Positions 54,124 to 62,423 of a stretch of 64,000 bases of DNA are shown here, one piece after another. The position numbers and the translations under genes were made by a program. Source of the stretch: Wenyingzhuangia heitensis (GTDB taxonomy: Bacteria > Bacteroidota > Bacteroidia > Flavobacteriales > Flavobacteriaceae); assembly GCF_011762155.1 (NCBI RefSeq), contig NZ_JAASQL010000002.1, positions 248,001-312,000 of the forward strand, given 5' to 3'. The notes beneath the pieces are model-generated. The model saw only the letters and a program-made list of their open reading frames with translations, ran no database searches and was not told where the DNA came from. The number at the start of each line of letters is the position of its first letter. Positions within the stretch are counted from its first letter, which is position 1.

Positions 54124-55022
54124 TGAAGAACAAAAAGATTGAGGCTTTACTGTTAATTATAAGACCTGCAAATGTGATTACCTCTATTGCAGATGTGTTG
54201 GCAGGAATAGCCATTGTAGGTTATTTAAATTATAGTGGTGTAGACAACACATTGTTTTTACACGGAATTTTACTATCTATTGCTACAGCTTGTTTGTATG
54301 CAGGGGGAATTATTTTTAACGATGTTTTTGATCTAGAAGCAGATAAAATAAATAGACCAGAGCGTGTAATTCCTAGCGGAAAATTAAGTTTAAAAGAAGC
54401 TAAAATAGCAGGAATTGTTCTTTTTTTTATTGCCATAATGGCAACTTTCTTAGTGTCTCTATTTAGTACTTTAGTAGCTCTAGGAGTTGTAGTTTGTGCT
54501 TTGAGTTATGACAAATACGCAAAACACAACACTTTTTTAGGGCCTATAAATATGGGGATGTGTAGAGGTTTAAATCTAATTTTAGGGATGAGTATCATTA
54601 CTAGTTTAGATGCCAAATATTACTTAATTTCTCTATTGCCAATTTTATTTGTTTCTGCCATTACCTTAACGGCTCAAAAAGAAACCAAAGGGAAAAATAA
54701 ATTAGCCATAGGATTGGCAATGCTTTTAGATTTAAGTATTGTTGTTGGGTTTTTATTTATTGCTCAAAACTTTAACTTTTCTCTACAAAAAGCAGGAGTT
54801 TTTCTTGCCTTTTGGTATGGTGTAAATGTAGTAGCTAAAATAAATGCTATTGTAAAAAATCAACCCAAATTAATAATGAAAGCGGTAAAAATAGCAGTAT
54901 TGTCTTTAATACCGTTAAACGCAAGTTATGTTGCCGGATTTAGTTCTGTAACCAACGCATTATTGGTACTATGTTTGTTACCAATTTCGTTATATCTATC
55001 AAAAAAATTCCCTGTTACCTAA
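54123..55022 (+). CDS. eboC: EboC, UbiA-like prenyltransferase
   Basis: Integral membrane protein of 299 residues with about eight or nine helices. The first Asp-rich motif is N66-D67-V-F-D70-L-E-A-D74, followed by KINRPERVIPSGKLS, the UbiA signature. The second is the SYDKYAKHNTFLGPINMGMCRGLN segment from about residue 129. This means it should attach a prenyl chain to a small polar, probably aromatic or sugar-phosphate-derived, acceptor in the membrane. Together with a DHQS-like and a TIM-barrel enzyme, the family suggests synthesis or transport of a lipid-linked cyclitol or similar compound. eboD starts 4 bases downstream. Confidence 0.92.
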   Translation: MKNKKIEALLLIIRPANVITSIADVLAGIAIVGYLNYSGVDNTLFLHGILLSIATACLYAGGIIFNDVFDLEADKINRPERVIPSGKLSLKEAKIAGIVLFFIAIMATFLVSLFSTLVALGVVVCALSYDKYAKHNTFLGPINMGMCRGLNLILGMSIITSLDAKYYLISLLPILFVSAITLTAQKETKGKNKLAIGLAMLLDLSIVVGFLFIAQNFNFSLQKAGVFLAFWYGVNVVAKINAIVKNQPKLIMKAVKIAVLSLIPLNASYVAGFSSVTNALLVLCLLPISLYLSKKFPVT

Positions 55023-55026
55023 GTTT

Positions 55027-56175
55027 ATGAAGGCACCTAAAATTATAAAGCAATCTTTTCAAGTTCACTTTAGTTTCAATTTACTTTTTACAAGTAATTT
55101 GTTCAATACCCAAAATACCACTTTAGCCAATACAATTATTGATAAAGATAGAGTAGCCAAGGTATTGGTTATTTTAGACAGTGGAGTTTCTATAGCTCAC
55201 CCGGACTTAAAAAATAATATACAGCATTATTTTAAACATTACCAAGAACAAATAAGTTTGCAAGGTGATGTGATGGAAATTCCTGGAGGAGAAACCGCAA
55301 AAAATAACGATGCACATATCAATTCCGTTCTAGAAAAAGTAAATGCTTACGGTATAGATAGGCATTCTTATATTGTGGTGATTGGAGGTGGAGCAGTGTT
55401 AGATGCTATGGGATTTGCTGCTGCAATATCACACAGAGGAGTTCGTTTGGTGAGAATACCAACCACGGTATTATCTCAAAACGATTCTGGAATTGGAGTT
55501 AAAAATGGAATCAACTTTTTAGGGAAAAAGAATTTTACAGGAACGTTTGCAGTTCCTTATGCTGTTATTAACGATGATGCTTTTTTAACAACTTTAGATG
55601 AACGAGATTGGAGATCTGGAATATCTGAAGCTATAAAAGTAGCATTGATAAAAGATTATGAATTTTTTGAATGGATAGAACAAAATACATCTGCCTTAAA
55701 TAATAGAAATTTAGAAGTGATGAATGAGTTGATTTATCGTTGTGCAGATTTGCACATGAAACACATTCAGAATTCTGGAGATGCCTTTGAACAAGGTTCT
55801 TCTCGGCCTTTAGATTTTGGTCATTGGTCTGCACATAAATTAGAACAATTATCCAATTTTAACATAAGACATGGTGAGGCTGTAGCTATAGGTATTGCTT
55901 TAGATAGTGCTTATTCTTATTTACAAGGTCATTTATCAGAAACAGAATTACAACGTATTTTAGACACGACTTTAAATTTAGGTTTTTCTATTTCTTATGA
56001 TGAAATGGATGCAAACGTAATTAAAGGATTAGAAGAGTTTAGAGAACATTTAGGAGGGAAGTTAACCATTATGTTGTTGTCTGCTTTGGGTACTGGTTTT
56101 GAGGTTCATGAAATGGAATCTGACATTGTATTAAAATCCATAGATTATTTAAACAAATACGTGTCTAAAAAATAG
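55027..56175 (+). CDS. eboD: EboD, 3-dehydroquinate synthase-like sugar phosphate cyclase
   Basis: Sugar phosphate cyclase of 382 residues. The NAD-binding site shows PGGETAKN (86-93), GGGAVLDAMGFAAA (120-133) and RIPTTVLSQNDSGIGVKNGIN (143-163). Zinc ligands equivalent to those of dehydroquinate synthase are Glu201 (GISEAIKVALI), His266 (DFGHWSAH) and His282 (RHGEAVAIG). The family also contains 2-epi-5-epi-valiolone and desmethyl-4-deoxygadusol synthases, so the ring made here may be a cyclitol rather than dehydroquinate. It is not next to shikimate genes, which favours a specialised substrate. The DFGHWSAH sequence replaces the usual NFGHT-x-GH, a change typical of the divergent Ebo branch. 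Confidence 0.92.
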   Translation: MKAPKIIKQSFQVHFSFNLLFTSNLFNTQNTTLANTIIDKDRVAKVLVILDSGVSIAHPDLKNNIQHYFKHYQEQISLQGDVMEIPGGETAKNNDAHINSVLEKVNAYGIDRHSYIVVIGGGAVLDAMGFAAAISHRGVRLVRIPTTVLSQNDSGIGVKNGINFLGKKNFTGTFAVPYAVINDDAFLTTLDERDWRSGISEAIKVALIKDYEFFEWIEQNTSALNNRNLEVMNELIYRCADLHMKHIQNSGDAFEQGSSRPLDFGHWSAHKLEQLSNFNIRHGEAVAIGIALDSAYSYLQGHLSETELQRILDTTLNLGFSISYDEMDANVIKGLEEFREHLGGKLTIMLLSALGTGFEVHEMESDIVLKSIDYLNKYVSKK

Positions 56176-56184
56176 ATTAGAAAA

Positions 56185-57393
56185 ATGGAAATAAACCAAG
56201 GACATTTAACGTATTGTACCAACATACATCCTGGAGAAACTTGGGAGGAAGTTTTTGAGAGTTTAAAGAAATATACATTGGCTGTTAAAAGTAAAGTGTC
56301 TTCTAGTAAACCCTTTGGAATAGGCTTGCGTTTGTCTGCAAAAAGTGCCTTTGTTTTATTACAAGATAATCATCTGCAAGAGTTCAAACAATGGTTAGAA
56401 GCAAATCAACTATATGTTTATACGATGAATGGTTTTCCGTATGGAGATTTTCACAACGTAGCCATTAAAGATCAAGTACATGTGCCAGATTGGACGACAG
56501 AAGATCGGATTGTTTATACTCAGAATTTAATAAAAATATTGGCTTATTTACTGCCAAATAAAATAGATGGTGGAATTTCTACCTCTCCATTGTCTTATAA
56601 ATATTGGTTTGATTCAACTGATGAAAAACAAAAAGTAACCCGCATTACTTGTGAGTCTATTGCTAAAATAGCCTTGGATTTAATAGATATTAAACAAGCG
56701 ACAGGAAAAAATATTCACTTGGATATTGAACCAGAACCCGATGGTTTTTTAGAAAACACACAAGAAGTGGTTTCTTTCTATGAAGATTATTTGCTACAAA
56801 CAGGAGCAAATTTTGTAGCAGAGCATAAAGGTTGTTCTCTAGAAAAGGCAAAGGAACATTTGCTAAATCACATTCAGGTTTGTTACGATGTTTGTCATTT
56901 TGCCTTGGCTTATGAAAGTCCAGAACATGTGATTTCTACTTTTTTGAGTAAAAATATTCAGATAGGGAAAATACAAATTAGTTCAGCGATTAAGTGTCAA
57001 AAATCAGAAAAGGTATCTATACAAACTCAGCAAGAATGTTTGCAACAATTTGATGAACCAACATATTTACATCAATCTATTGTACAGTTGCAAAACCATA
57101 GTTTGGTGCATTTTTCAGATTTATCACAAGGGATTGCATTGATGAGTTCACCAGATTTTAAAGAGATTAGAACCCATTTTCATGTACCCATTTTTACAAC
57201 AGATTTTAACGTAGTACAATCTACTCAAGATGAAATTGTAAAGGCTTTAGAACTTTGGAAACAGATAAAATATACCCATCATTTAGAAATAGAAACCTAT
57301 ACTTGGGGAGTGTTGCCAAATGATTTACAAACAGATATGACCAGTTCTATAGTTAGAGAATTGAATTGGGTGATTGATCAATTAAAAGAATAA
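56185..57393 (+). CDS. eboE: EboE, TIM-barrel sugar-phosphate-isomerase-like protein
   Basis: Cytoplasmic protein of 402 residues related to xylose-isomerase-like TIM barrels. The start GHLTYCTNIHPGETW is the recognised Ebo-family N-terminus. Likely metal or sugar-binding residues are in HLDIEPEPDGFLENTQE (Asp and Glu), CYDVCHFALAYE (Asp, Cys, His), the later IQISSAIKC and FHVPIFTTDF. It lies 9 bases after eboD and 7 before eboF. Database entries call the family 'metabolite traffic protein EboE'; the reaction is not known. An isomerase or epimerase acting on the EboD product would fit. Confidence 0.88.
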   Translation: MEINQGHLTYCTNIHPGETWEEVFESLKKYTLAVKSKVSSSKPFGIGLRLSAKSAFVLLQDNHLQEFKQWLEANQLYVYTMNGFPYGDFHNVAIKDQVHVPDWTTEDRIVYTQNLIKILAYLLPNKIDGGISTSPLSYKYWFDSTDEKQKVTRITCESIAKIALDLIDIKQATGKNIHLDIEPEPDGFLENTQEVVSFYEDYLLQTGANFVAEHKGCSLEKAKEHLLNHIQVCYDVCHFALAYESPEHVISTFLSKNIQIGKIQISSAIKCQKSEKVSIQTQQECLQQFDEPTYLHQSIVQLQNHSLVHFSDLSQGIALMSSPDFKEIRTHFHVPIFTTDFNVVQSTQDEIVKALELWKQIKYTHHLEIETYTWGVLPNDLQTDMTSSIVRELNWVIDQLKE

Positions 57394-57400
57394 GTTTTTT

Positions 57401-58792
57401 ATGAATAAAACAGTGGTTATTAATATTGTAGGATTGTCTAGTGCATTGCTAAAGCACAAGGAACTTTTTTTAACACAATGGATTAAAAAAAGAAATGTTT
57501 CTAAAATAAAACCAGTTTTACCTGCAGTTACCTGTGCTGCACAATCTACTTATTTAACAGGAAAATGGCCTAATGAACATGGTATAATTGCTAACGGATG
57601 GTATTTTAAAGAGCAATCTGAGGTGATGTTATGGAAACAATCTAATCACTTGGTAGAAGCTCCTAAAATTTGGGATGTAGCCAAAAGTAAAAATGCAGCA
57701 TTTACATCTTCTAACATGTTTTGGTGGTACAACATGTATTCTAATGCAGATTACAATGTAACTCCAAGACCACAGTACAGAGCCGATGGTCAAAAAAAAC
57801 CAGATTGTTATTCCAAGCCAGGAGAGTTAAGAGATCAACTACAAAGTAAATTAGGAACGTTTCCTTTGTTTCATTTTTGGGGACCTAATACGTCTATTAA
57901 AGCTACAAAATGGATTGCCGATGCTTCTAAATTAGTTTTTGAATGGCACCAACCAACCCTGCAATTAATCTATTTACCACACCTAGATTATGTATTGCAA
58001 AAAACAAATGAGGAACAAACCATTTTAAAAAATTTACAAGAGTTAGATGTTGTTTTTAAAGATTTGGTCGCTTTTTATGAAGCCAATAATGTGGAGATTA
58101 TAGTCTTGTCAGAATATGGAATTGCTCCTGTAAAAGCACCGTTTCACATCAACCGTTTATTAAGAGAAAACAATTTACTTCAGATTAGAGAAGAAAATGG
58201 CTTAGAATTGTTAGATGCAGGGGAGAGTGCAGCTTTTGCAGTGTCCGATCATCAAATAGCGCATGTATATGTAAAAGACAAAAGTAAGATAGATTTTCTG
58301 AAAAAACTATTGGCAGATTGTCCAGAAATTGATTTGGTATTGGATTCAAAAGACCAAAAAAAGTATCACATCAACCACAAAAGATCTGGGGATTTGGTTG
58401 TGGTGGCAAAACAAGACTATTGGTTTACGTATTACTATTGGCTAGACGATAAAAAAGCACCTGATTTTGCAAGAAATGTAGATATTCATAAAAAACCAGG
58501 TTACGACCCAGTAGAGATGTTTACTGATCCTAAGAAAAAAATGATGACTGCTCGAATTATTTTTAAAATTCTAAAGAAAAAGTTAGGTTTTAGATCTATG
58601 CTAGACATTATTCCGTTAGATGCAACTTTGGTAAAAGGATCTCATGGAGCTGTAAATATAGAAGAAGATTATTATCCTTTAATTATTCAAAATATTAAAA
58701 ATGTGTCGACTCAAAAGGATTCTTTTTTACAAGCTACAGATGTTTTTGAACTTATTTTAAACCAAGTGTTTGCTAAGGATTCAGAAGTGTAA
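57401..58792 (+). CDS. eboF: EboF, alkaline-phosphatase/nucleotide-pyrophosphatase-like protein
   Basis: Protein of 463 residues of the type I phosphodiesterase/nucleotide pyrophosphatase fold. The nucleophile is Thr44 in PAVTCAAQSTYLTG. Family metal ligands differ from the norm: the N-terminal Asp of the usual IDGL is Val10 (NIVGL), and the usual SDHG is S-E238-Y239-G240. Asp196 in YLPHLDYVL and His415 in GSHGAVN remain. A metal-poor or altered active site is therefore possible. I recall the same IVGL and SEYG in other Ebo-cluster proteins, so this is a family trait rather than decay. Last gene of the cluster, ending 3 bases before a convergent AraC gene. Confidence 0.9.
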   Translation: MNKTVVINIVGLSSALLKHKELFLTQWIKKRNVSKIKPVLPAVTCAAQSTYLTGKWPNEHGIIANGWYFKEQSEVMLWKQSNHLVEAPKIWDVAKSKNAAFTSSNMFWWYNMYSNADYNVTPRPQYRADGQKKPDCYSKPGELRDQLQSKLGTFPLFHFWGPNTSIKATKWIADASKLVFEWHQPTLQLIYLPHLDYVLQKTNEEQTILKNLQELDVVFKDLVAFYEANNVEIIVLSEYGIAPVKAPFHINRLLRENNLLQIREENGLELLDAGESAAFAVSDHQIAHVYVKDKSKIDFLKKLLADCPEIDLVLDSKDQKKYHINHKRSGDLVVVAKQDYWFTYYYWLDDKKAPDFARNVDIHKKPGYDPVEMFTDPKKKMMTARIIFKILKKKLGFRSMLDIIPLDATLVKGSHGAVNIEEDYYPLIIQNIKNVSTQKDSFLQATDVFELILNQVFAKDSEV

Positions 58793-58794
58793 AA

Positions 58795-59667
58795 TTAAAG
58801 ATCTTTACTTAATAATGTTCTAAATTTACTAGGAGTTTGTTGGGTGTGTTTTTTAAACAATCTAGAAAAGTAAGAATAATCTTCATAGCCTAAACTAGTG
58901 GCAATTTGGTTGATAGATGCATTGCTAAAAGTGAGCATTCGTTTACTTTCTAACACAATTTTCTGAGAGATTAACTCTGTAATTGTTTTGTTTAACAGCT
59001 CTTTACAAATTCTGTTTAAATGTTTTAAGGTAATGTTCATTTTAGAAGCGTAAAAAGAAGGAGATTTTTCTGTAGTATAATAACAATCTAGTAGTTGATT
59101 GAAAATTTTTAGTTTTTGATGATATGTTTGATGTGAATAGGTGTTTTCTGATAAAAATTTTCTAGAGATTTCTATGTGAATAACATCAATAATATTTAAT
59201 AATTTATCTTTTTTTCTAGATTTAAGTTGTTGATTTTCTTTGATTAAGAGTTTGAAATAAAACTCAATATCTAAAAGTTCTTTCTCGTTAAATAGAATTT
59301 CAGATATATTTTTAGAAGGTTCATAAAACGGATATTCTTCAATTCTTTTATGACCAAAATACAGGTTGTAAATCTCATCAGAATAAAAAAGAATATAGCC
59401 ATCAATATCATTAGAAAGCTCCCAGCCATGTGCTTGTCCAGGTTTTAAAACATACAAACTCCCTCTTTTAATACTAAAGGTATTAGAGTCTATATTGTGT
59501 GTTCCTGTTCCGTTGGTAAATAATACCAAAAGGTAAAAATTATGACGATGAGACTTTTCTATAAAACTATGTTCTATCAAATGATTTTTAAAAGTATTTA
59601 TGTACAAATGGTCTTTGTTACTACTATCGTTAAAATTCTGAATAGTATATATAGGCACTTTTTTCAT
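58795..59667 (-). CDS. AraC-family transcriptional regulator with cupin domain
   Basis: Regulator of 290 residues. The cupin sensing domain at about 20-110 includes HNFYLLVLFTNGTGTHNIDSN and LYVLKPGQAHGWEL (a typical PG-x-HxW cupin end). The C-terminal double helix-turn-helix includes FYASKMNITLKHLNRICKELL and INQIATSLGYEDYSYFSRLFKKHTQQTPSKFR. It ends 3 bases from the eboF stop in convergent orientation with no terminator, so it could influence the ebo transcript by antisense read-through, but direct control of ebo is not shown. Its start lies 110 bases from the DUF983 gene on the other strand. Confidence 0.9.
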   Translation of the reverse strand: MKKVPIYTIQNFNDSSNKDHLYINTFKNHLIEHSFIEKSHRHNFYLLVLFTNGTGTHNIDSNTFSIKRGSLYVLKPGQAHGWELSNDIDGYILFYSDEIYNLYFGHKRIEEYPFYEPSKNISEILFNEKELLDIEFYFKLLIKENQQLKSRKKDKLLNIIDVIHIEISRKFLSENTYSHQTYHQKLKIFNQLLDCYYTTEKSPSFYASKMNITLKHLNRICKELLNKTITELISQKIVLESKRMLTFSNASINQIATSLGYEDYSYFSRLFKKHTQQTPSKFRTLLSKDL

Positions 59668-59777
59668 TTTATTTATAATGTCTTTATTATGCTAATATTT
59701 GTGGAGATATTAATTATTTTAAAATCTGATAAAATCTATTTTTGACTACTTAAATATAAATAGTTTTTAATTGTTAA

Positions 59778-60149
59778 ATGCAGAATATAATGTTTAAATT
59801 AATACAACAGATATTTACAAATAAATGTCCTAACTGTGGTAAAGGAAAAGTGTTTAAAGATAAGAATATTGTGTTTAGTATGAGTGTTCCCAAAATGAAT
59901 TCTAAATGCCCAACTTGTGATTATAAATATATAAAAGAACCTGGTTTTTTTATTGGAGCGATGTATGTAAGTTATGGTTTGGGTGTTGCAGAAGGATTGA
60001 TAACTTATTTTTTTGCCAGTCCGTTTTTTGAAAAGTCTTTAGACATGAAAATTATTCCTATTATAATTGGGATAATGTTGTTACTAACATTCTTTAATAT
60101 TAGAATTTCTAGAATGATTTGGCTCTATATGTTCAGAAGTATAAAATAA
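59778..60149 (+). CDS. DUF983 membrane protein with two CxxC pairs
   Basis: Protein of 123 residues. Zinc-ribbon-like pairs Cys17-x2-Cys20 (KCPNCGKGKVF) and Cys44-x2-Cys47 (KCPTCDYKY) precede two membrane helices (about 52-75 and 93-112). FIGAMYVSYGLGVAEGLI is the DUF983 signature after the second pair. The family has no assigned role and is sometimes found next to cytochrome oxidase genes; there are none here. TATTTTTG at 59737-59744 fits the Bacteroidota -7 element, but no -33 TTG lies at the right distance. Confidence 0.88.
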   Translation: MQNIMFKLIQQIFTNKCPNCGKGKVFKDKNIVFSMSVPKMNSKCPTCDYKYIKEPGFFIGAMYVSYGLGVAEGLITYFFASPFFEKSLDMKIIPIIIGIMLLLTFFNIRISRMIWLYMFRSIK

Positions 60150-60295
60150 GTGTTGACCTGTAATTAGCTACACATAATCAAAGTGTTAGTAAATACTTTA
60201 CCTATTGATATAGTTAGTTTAATAATAAGGTAATTCACTTTTTAGTAGTAATTAATTATAATGATAGAACTTAGCATTTAAATTATAATTTTATA

Positions 60296-60859
60296 ATGGC
60301 TAATGCAGAAAAGGACATTGCAGTTTTACTAAAAAATCTTACCAAAGGAGATGAAAAAGCATACATGTCTTTGATAGATCTTTACTATAAAAAGCTCTTT
60401 GGTTATGCATACAGTCTTACTAAAGATGCTATTTTATCTGAAGATATTGTACAAAATGTTTTTATGCGAATTTGGGAAAACCGAAAGAGTTTAAAAATTA
60501 CAGAATCTATAAAAAGCTTTTTGTACAAATCTGTTTATAACGATTTTATAAATACCTACAGAAAACAGCAATCATCTGTTGTTTTAGATAAAATTTATCA
60601 CGATACTTTAACTTCTTTTGTAACAGATGAAGAAACTAACTTATTAGAGAGAAAAGTAGCGTTGTTAAAATGTGAAATAGATCTTTTACCTACAAAATGC
60701 AAACAAGTTTTTTTATTAAGTAAAGAGGAAGGTTTGACAAATTTAGAAATATCAGAATATTTAACAATTTCTAAAAAAGCAGTAGAATCACATATTACCA
60801 ATGCGTATACAATTCTTAGAACAAAAGTGGAAAATAAATTAAAAGAGTTTGGGTTATAA
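60296..60859 (+). CDS. ECF-family RNA polymerase sigma factor
   Basis: Sigma-70 group IV factor of 187 residues. Region 2 spans about 20-90 (LIDLYYKKLFGYAYSLTKDAILSEDIVQNVFMRIWEN, SIKSFLYKSVYNDFINTYRKQQ) and region 4 about 120-185 (LPTKCKQVFLLSKEEGLTNLEISEYLTISKKAVESHITNAY). No FecR-type anti-sigma gene follows it, unlike most such factors in Bacteroidota. Its closest receptor genes are on the opposite strand beyond the window end. A clear terminator follows. Confidence 0.93.
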   Translation: MANAEKDIAVLLKNLTKGDEKAYMSLIDLYYKKLFGYAYSLTKDAILSEDIVQNVFMRIWENRKSLKITESIKSFLYKSVYNDFINTYRKQQSSVVLDKIYHDTLTSFVTDEETNLLERKVALLKCEIDLLPTKCKQVFLLSKEEGLTNLEISEYLTISKKAVESHITNAYTILRTKVENKLKEFGL

Positions 60860-60863
60860 ATTA

Positions 60864-60891
60864 AAAAAGCCGTCTAAAAAGACGGCTTTTT
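60864..60891. terminator. Terminator of the ECF sigma gene
   Basis: AAAAAGCCGTC (60864-60874) and GACGGCTTTTT (60881-60891) form a perfect 11-base stem with loop TAAAAA, 4 bases after the sigma gene stop. A second inverted repeat, CAATTTTAAC/GTTAAAATTG (60895-60904 and 60908-60917), follows at once without a useful T run. Confidence 0.9.
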
Positions 60892-60936
60892 GTACAATTT
60901 TAACATTGTTAAAATTGAGCTAAAACAAAACAAAAT

Positions 60937-62349
60937 TTAGTTTTTAGGCACAAAATCTTTCTTGTGTCTTATGTTTATGTCAGGTTTATGATTGGTTAAT
61001 TTCTTCTTTCCATTCGGATATTTTACCAAACTAAAACTGTCATACAACCCTCCTTTAGAAGTGTAGGAGTTGTAGTTTAAAGTATTATTGTCAATCGTTA
61101 TTATCTGAAAAAGCTGTGTGTATTCCCCACGCTTTACCATCCATTCTTGATTTTGAGATTCGTACATTTTAGGGCCACTCACAGATACTGCATAAATAGC
61201 ACCAGAATTTTCTACCACAGTTTTACCCAAACCTTCGTTAGATGCATAACCTCTAGCATAAGTATGATCGTGTCCTTGTAGAATTAAGTCTACCCTGTAT
61301 TTGTCAATTAAAGGCTGTATCATTTCGCGCAATTCTTTATTGTCTCTACCTTTTTTGGTAGAAAAAATAGGGTAGTGCATGGTAATAGTTGTCCACTTTT
61401 TGTTGTTGTGAGACAATATAGAATCTAACCATTTTGTTTGTGCATTTCTAGAAACTTTGCTGTTGATAAAACTTTGAGCATCAATAGAAATTAATTTCAT
61501 ATTTTGATAATCGATTGCATAACAAGTTTCTTTTAACTCTTCTAAAGGACCATTTTGAGGCAATGTAAATTGAGGTCTCCACAAAGCAGATAAATTTTTA
61601 CGTCCTGTGGTTCTATCATATTCATGATTTCCTGGAGTCATAATGCTAGGTACGGTTGCGTGAATAAAACTTCCTGCATAAAACCATTCACCCCATTCTC
61701 TGTCCGATTCGCTATGGTTGATTAAATCTCCTGCGTGTAGCATAAAATCAACCTCTGGCATCATTTTATACGATTTACGAATTATTCTAGACCACATAGA
61801 TTTTACATCATTCTGAGCATCTCCAAAATAGATAAAGCTAAAAGGAGTATTTATATCTTCAGAAGGTGTTTTTATTTGAAACCATTCGCTCCAAGTATCA
61901 TTGTTATTGGCACCATTTCCCACACGATATACATAGGTAGTACCGGGTTCTAAATTTTTTACAACAACAGAATGATAAGCGGCTTTAACCAAAGGTTCTT
62001 GGTCTCTAGTGTTTTCTAACTGTATAAACTGACTAGTTGCTTTGATACGTTTTACTTGGTGGTTTAATAAAAAATCAGGACCATGAGTTTCTTTAGCAAT
62101 TTCTATATAAGCAGTGTCTATTTGTTGATTTGTTCTCCAGTTTACAGCAAAGCTACGAGCAGGGTTTTGGGTTAAATTAACAATAATTCTGTCTGGGGTA
62201 GCAGACGGGAAAATTAATTTATGGGCAGGTACACCTGATTGATAATTGCTGTGATTATGTGTATGTTCCTCATGATGATTGTTGTGAGAATTTTGACGAC
62301 AAGAGATACATACAAAAACACAGAAAATTAAGAATGCTATTTTTTTCAT
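60937..62349 (-). CDS. Purple-acid-phosphatase-like metallophosphoesterase lipoprotein
   Basis: Exported phosphatase of 470 residues. Lipobox ISCR with Cys17 and then a His-rich stretch HNNHHEEHTHNHSN (residues 22-35). A fibronectin III-like purple acid phosphatase N-domain spans about 55-165. The calcineurin-like domain shows FGDAQND, AGDLINHSESD, TPGNHEYD, TMHYPIF and QGHDHTYARGY. In classical purple acid phosphatases the second motif is GDLxY with a tyrosine iron ligand; here it is GDLIN, so the charge-transfer ligand is lost. It probably releases phosphate from organophosphates. It follows the SusD gene on the same strand, but a terminator intervenes. Confidence 0.88.
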   Translation of the reverse strand: MKKIAFLIFCVFVCISCRQNSHNNHHEEHTHNHSNYQSGVPAHKLIFPSATPDRIIVNLTQNPARSFAVNWRTNQQIDTAYIEIAKETHGPDFLLNHQVKRIKATSQFIQLENTRDQEPLVKAAYHSVVVKNLEPGTTYVYRVGNGANNNDTWSEWFQIKTPSEDINTPFSFIYFGDAQNDVKSMWSRIIRKSYKMMPEVDFMLHAGDLINHSESDREWGEWFYAGSFIHATVPSIMTPGNHEYDRTTGRKNLSALWRPQFTLPQNGPLEELKETCYAIDYQNMKLISIDAQSFINSKVSRNAQTKWLDSILSHNNKKWTTITMHYPIFSTKKGRDNKELREMIQPLIDKYRVDLILQGHDHTYARGYASNEGLGKTVVENSGAIYAVSVSGPKMYESQNQEWMVKRGEYTQLFQIITIDNNTLNYNSYTSKGGLYDSFSLVKYPNGKKKLTNHKPDINIRHKKDFVPKN

Positions 62350-62382
62350 TGTAAATATATTTTGATGAAAGAGGTTGTTAAA

Positions 62383-62411
62383 AAAAACAGGAGTTATAAA
62401 CTCCTGTTTTT
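62383..62411 (-). terminator. Terminator downstream of the SusD gene
   Basis: AAAAACAGGAGTT (62383-62395) and AACTCCTGTTTTT (62399-62411) form a perfect 13-base stem with loop ATA. On the minus strand it ends in a T run, 13 bases after the SusD stop. Confidence 0.85.
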
Positions 62412-62423
62412 AGAATTGTTTAC

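Noticed and set aside
58793-58794. Terminator between eboF and the convergent AraC gene
   Set aside because: The stops are 3 bases apart and no hairpin with a T run is visible there.
60895-60917. Second terminator after the sigma gene
   Set aside because: The CAATTTTAAC/GTTAAAATTG repeat has no T run on either strand; recorded only in the terminator entry before it.
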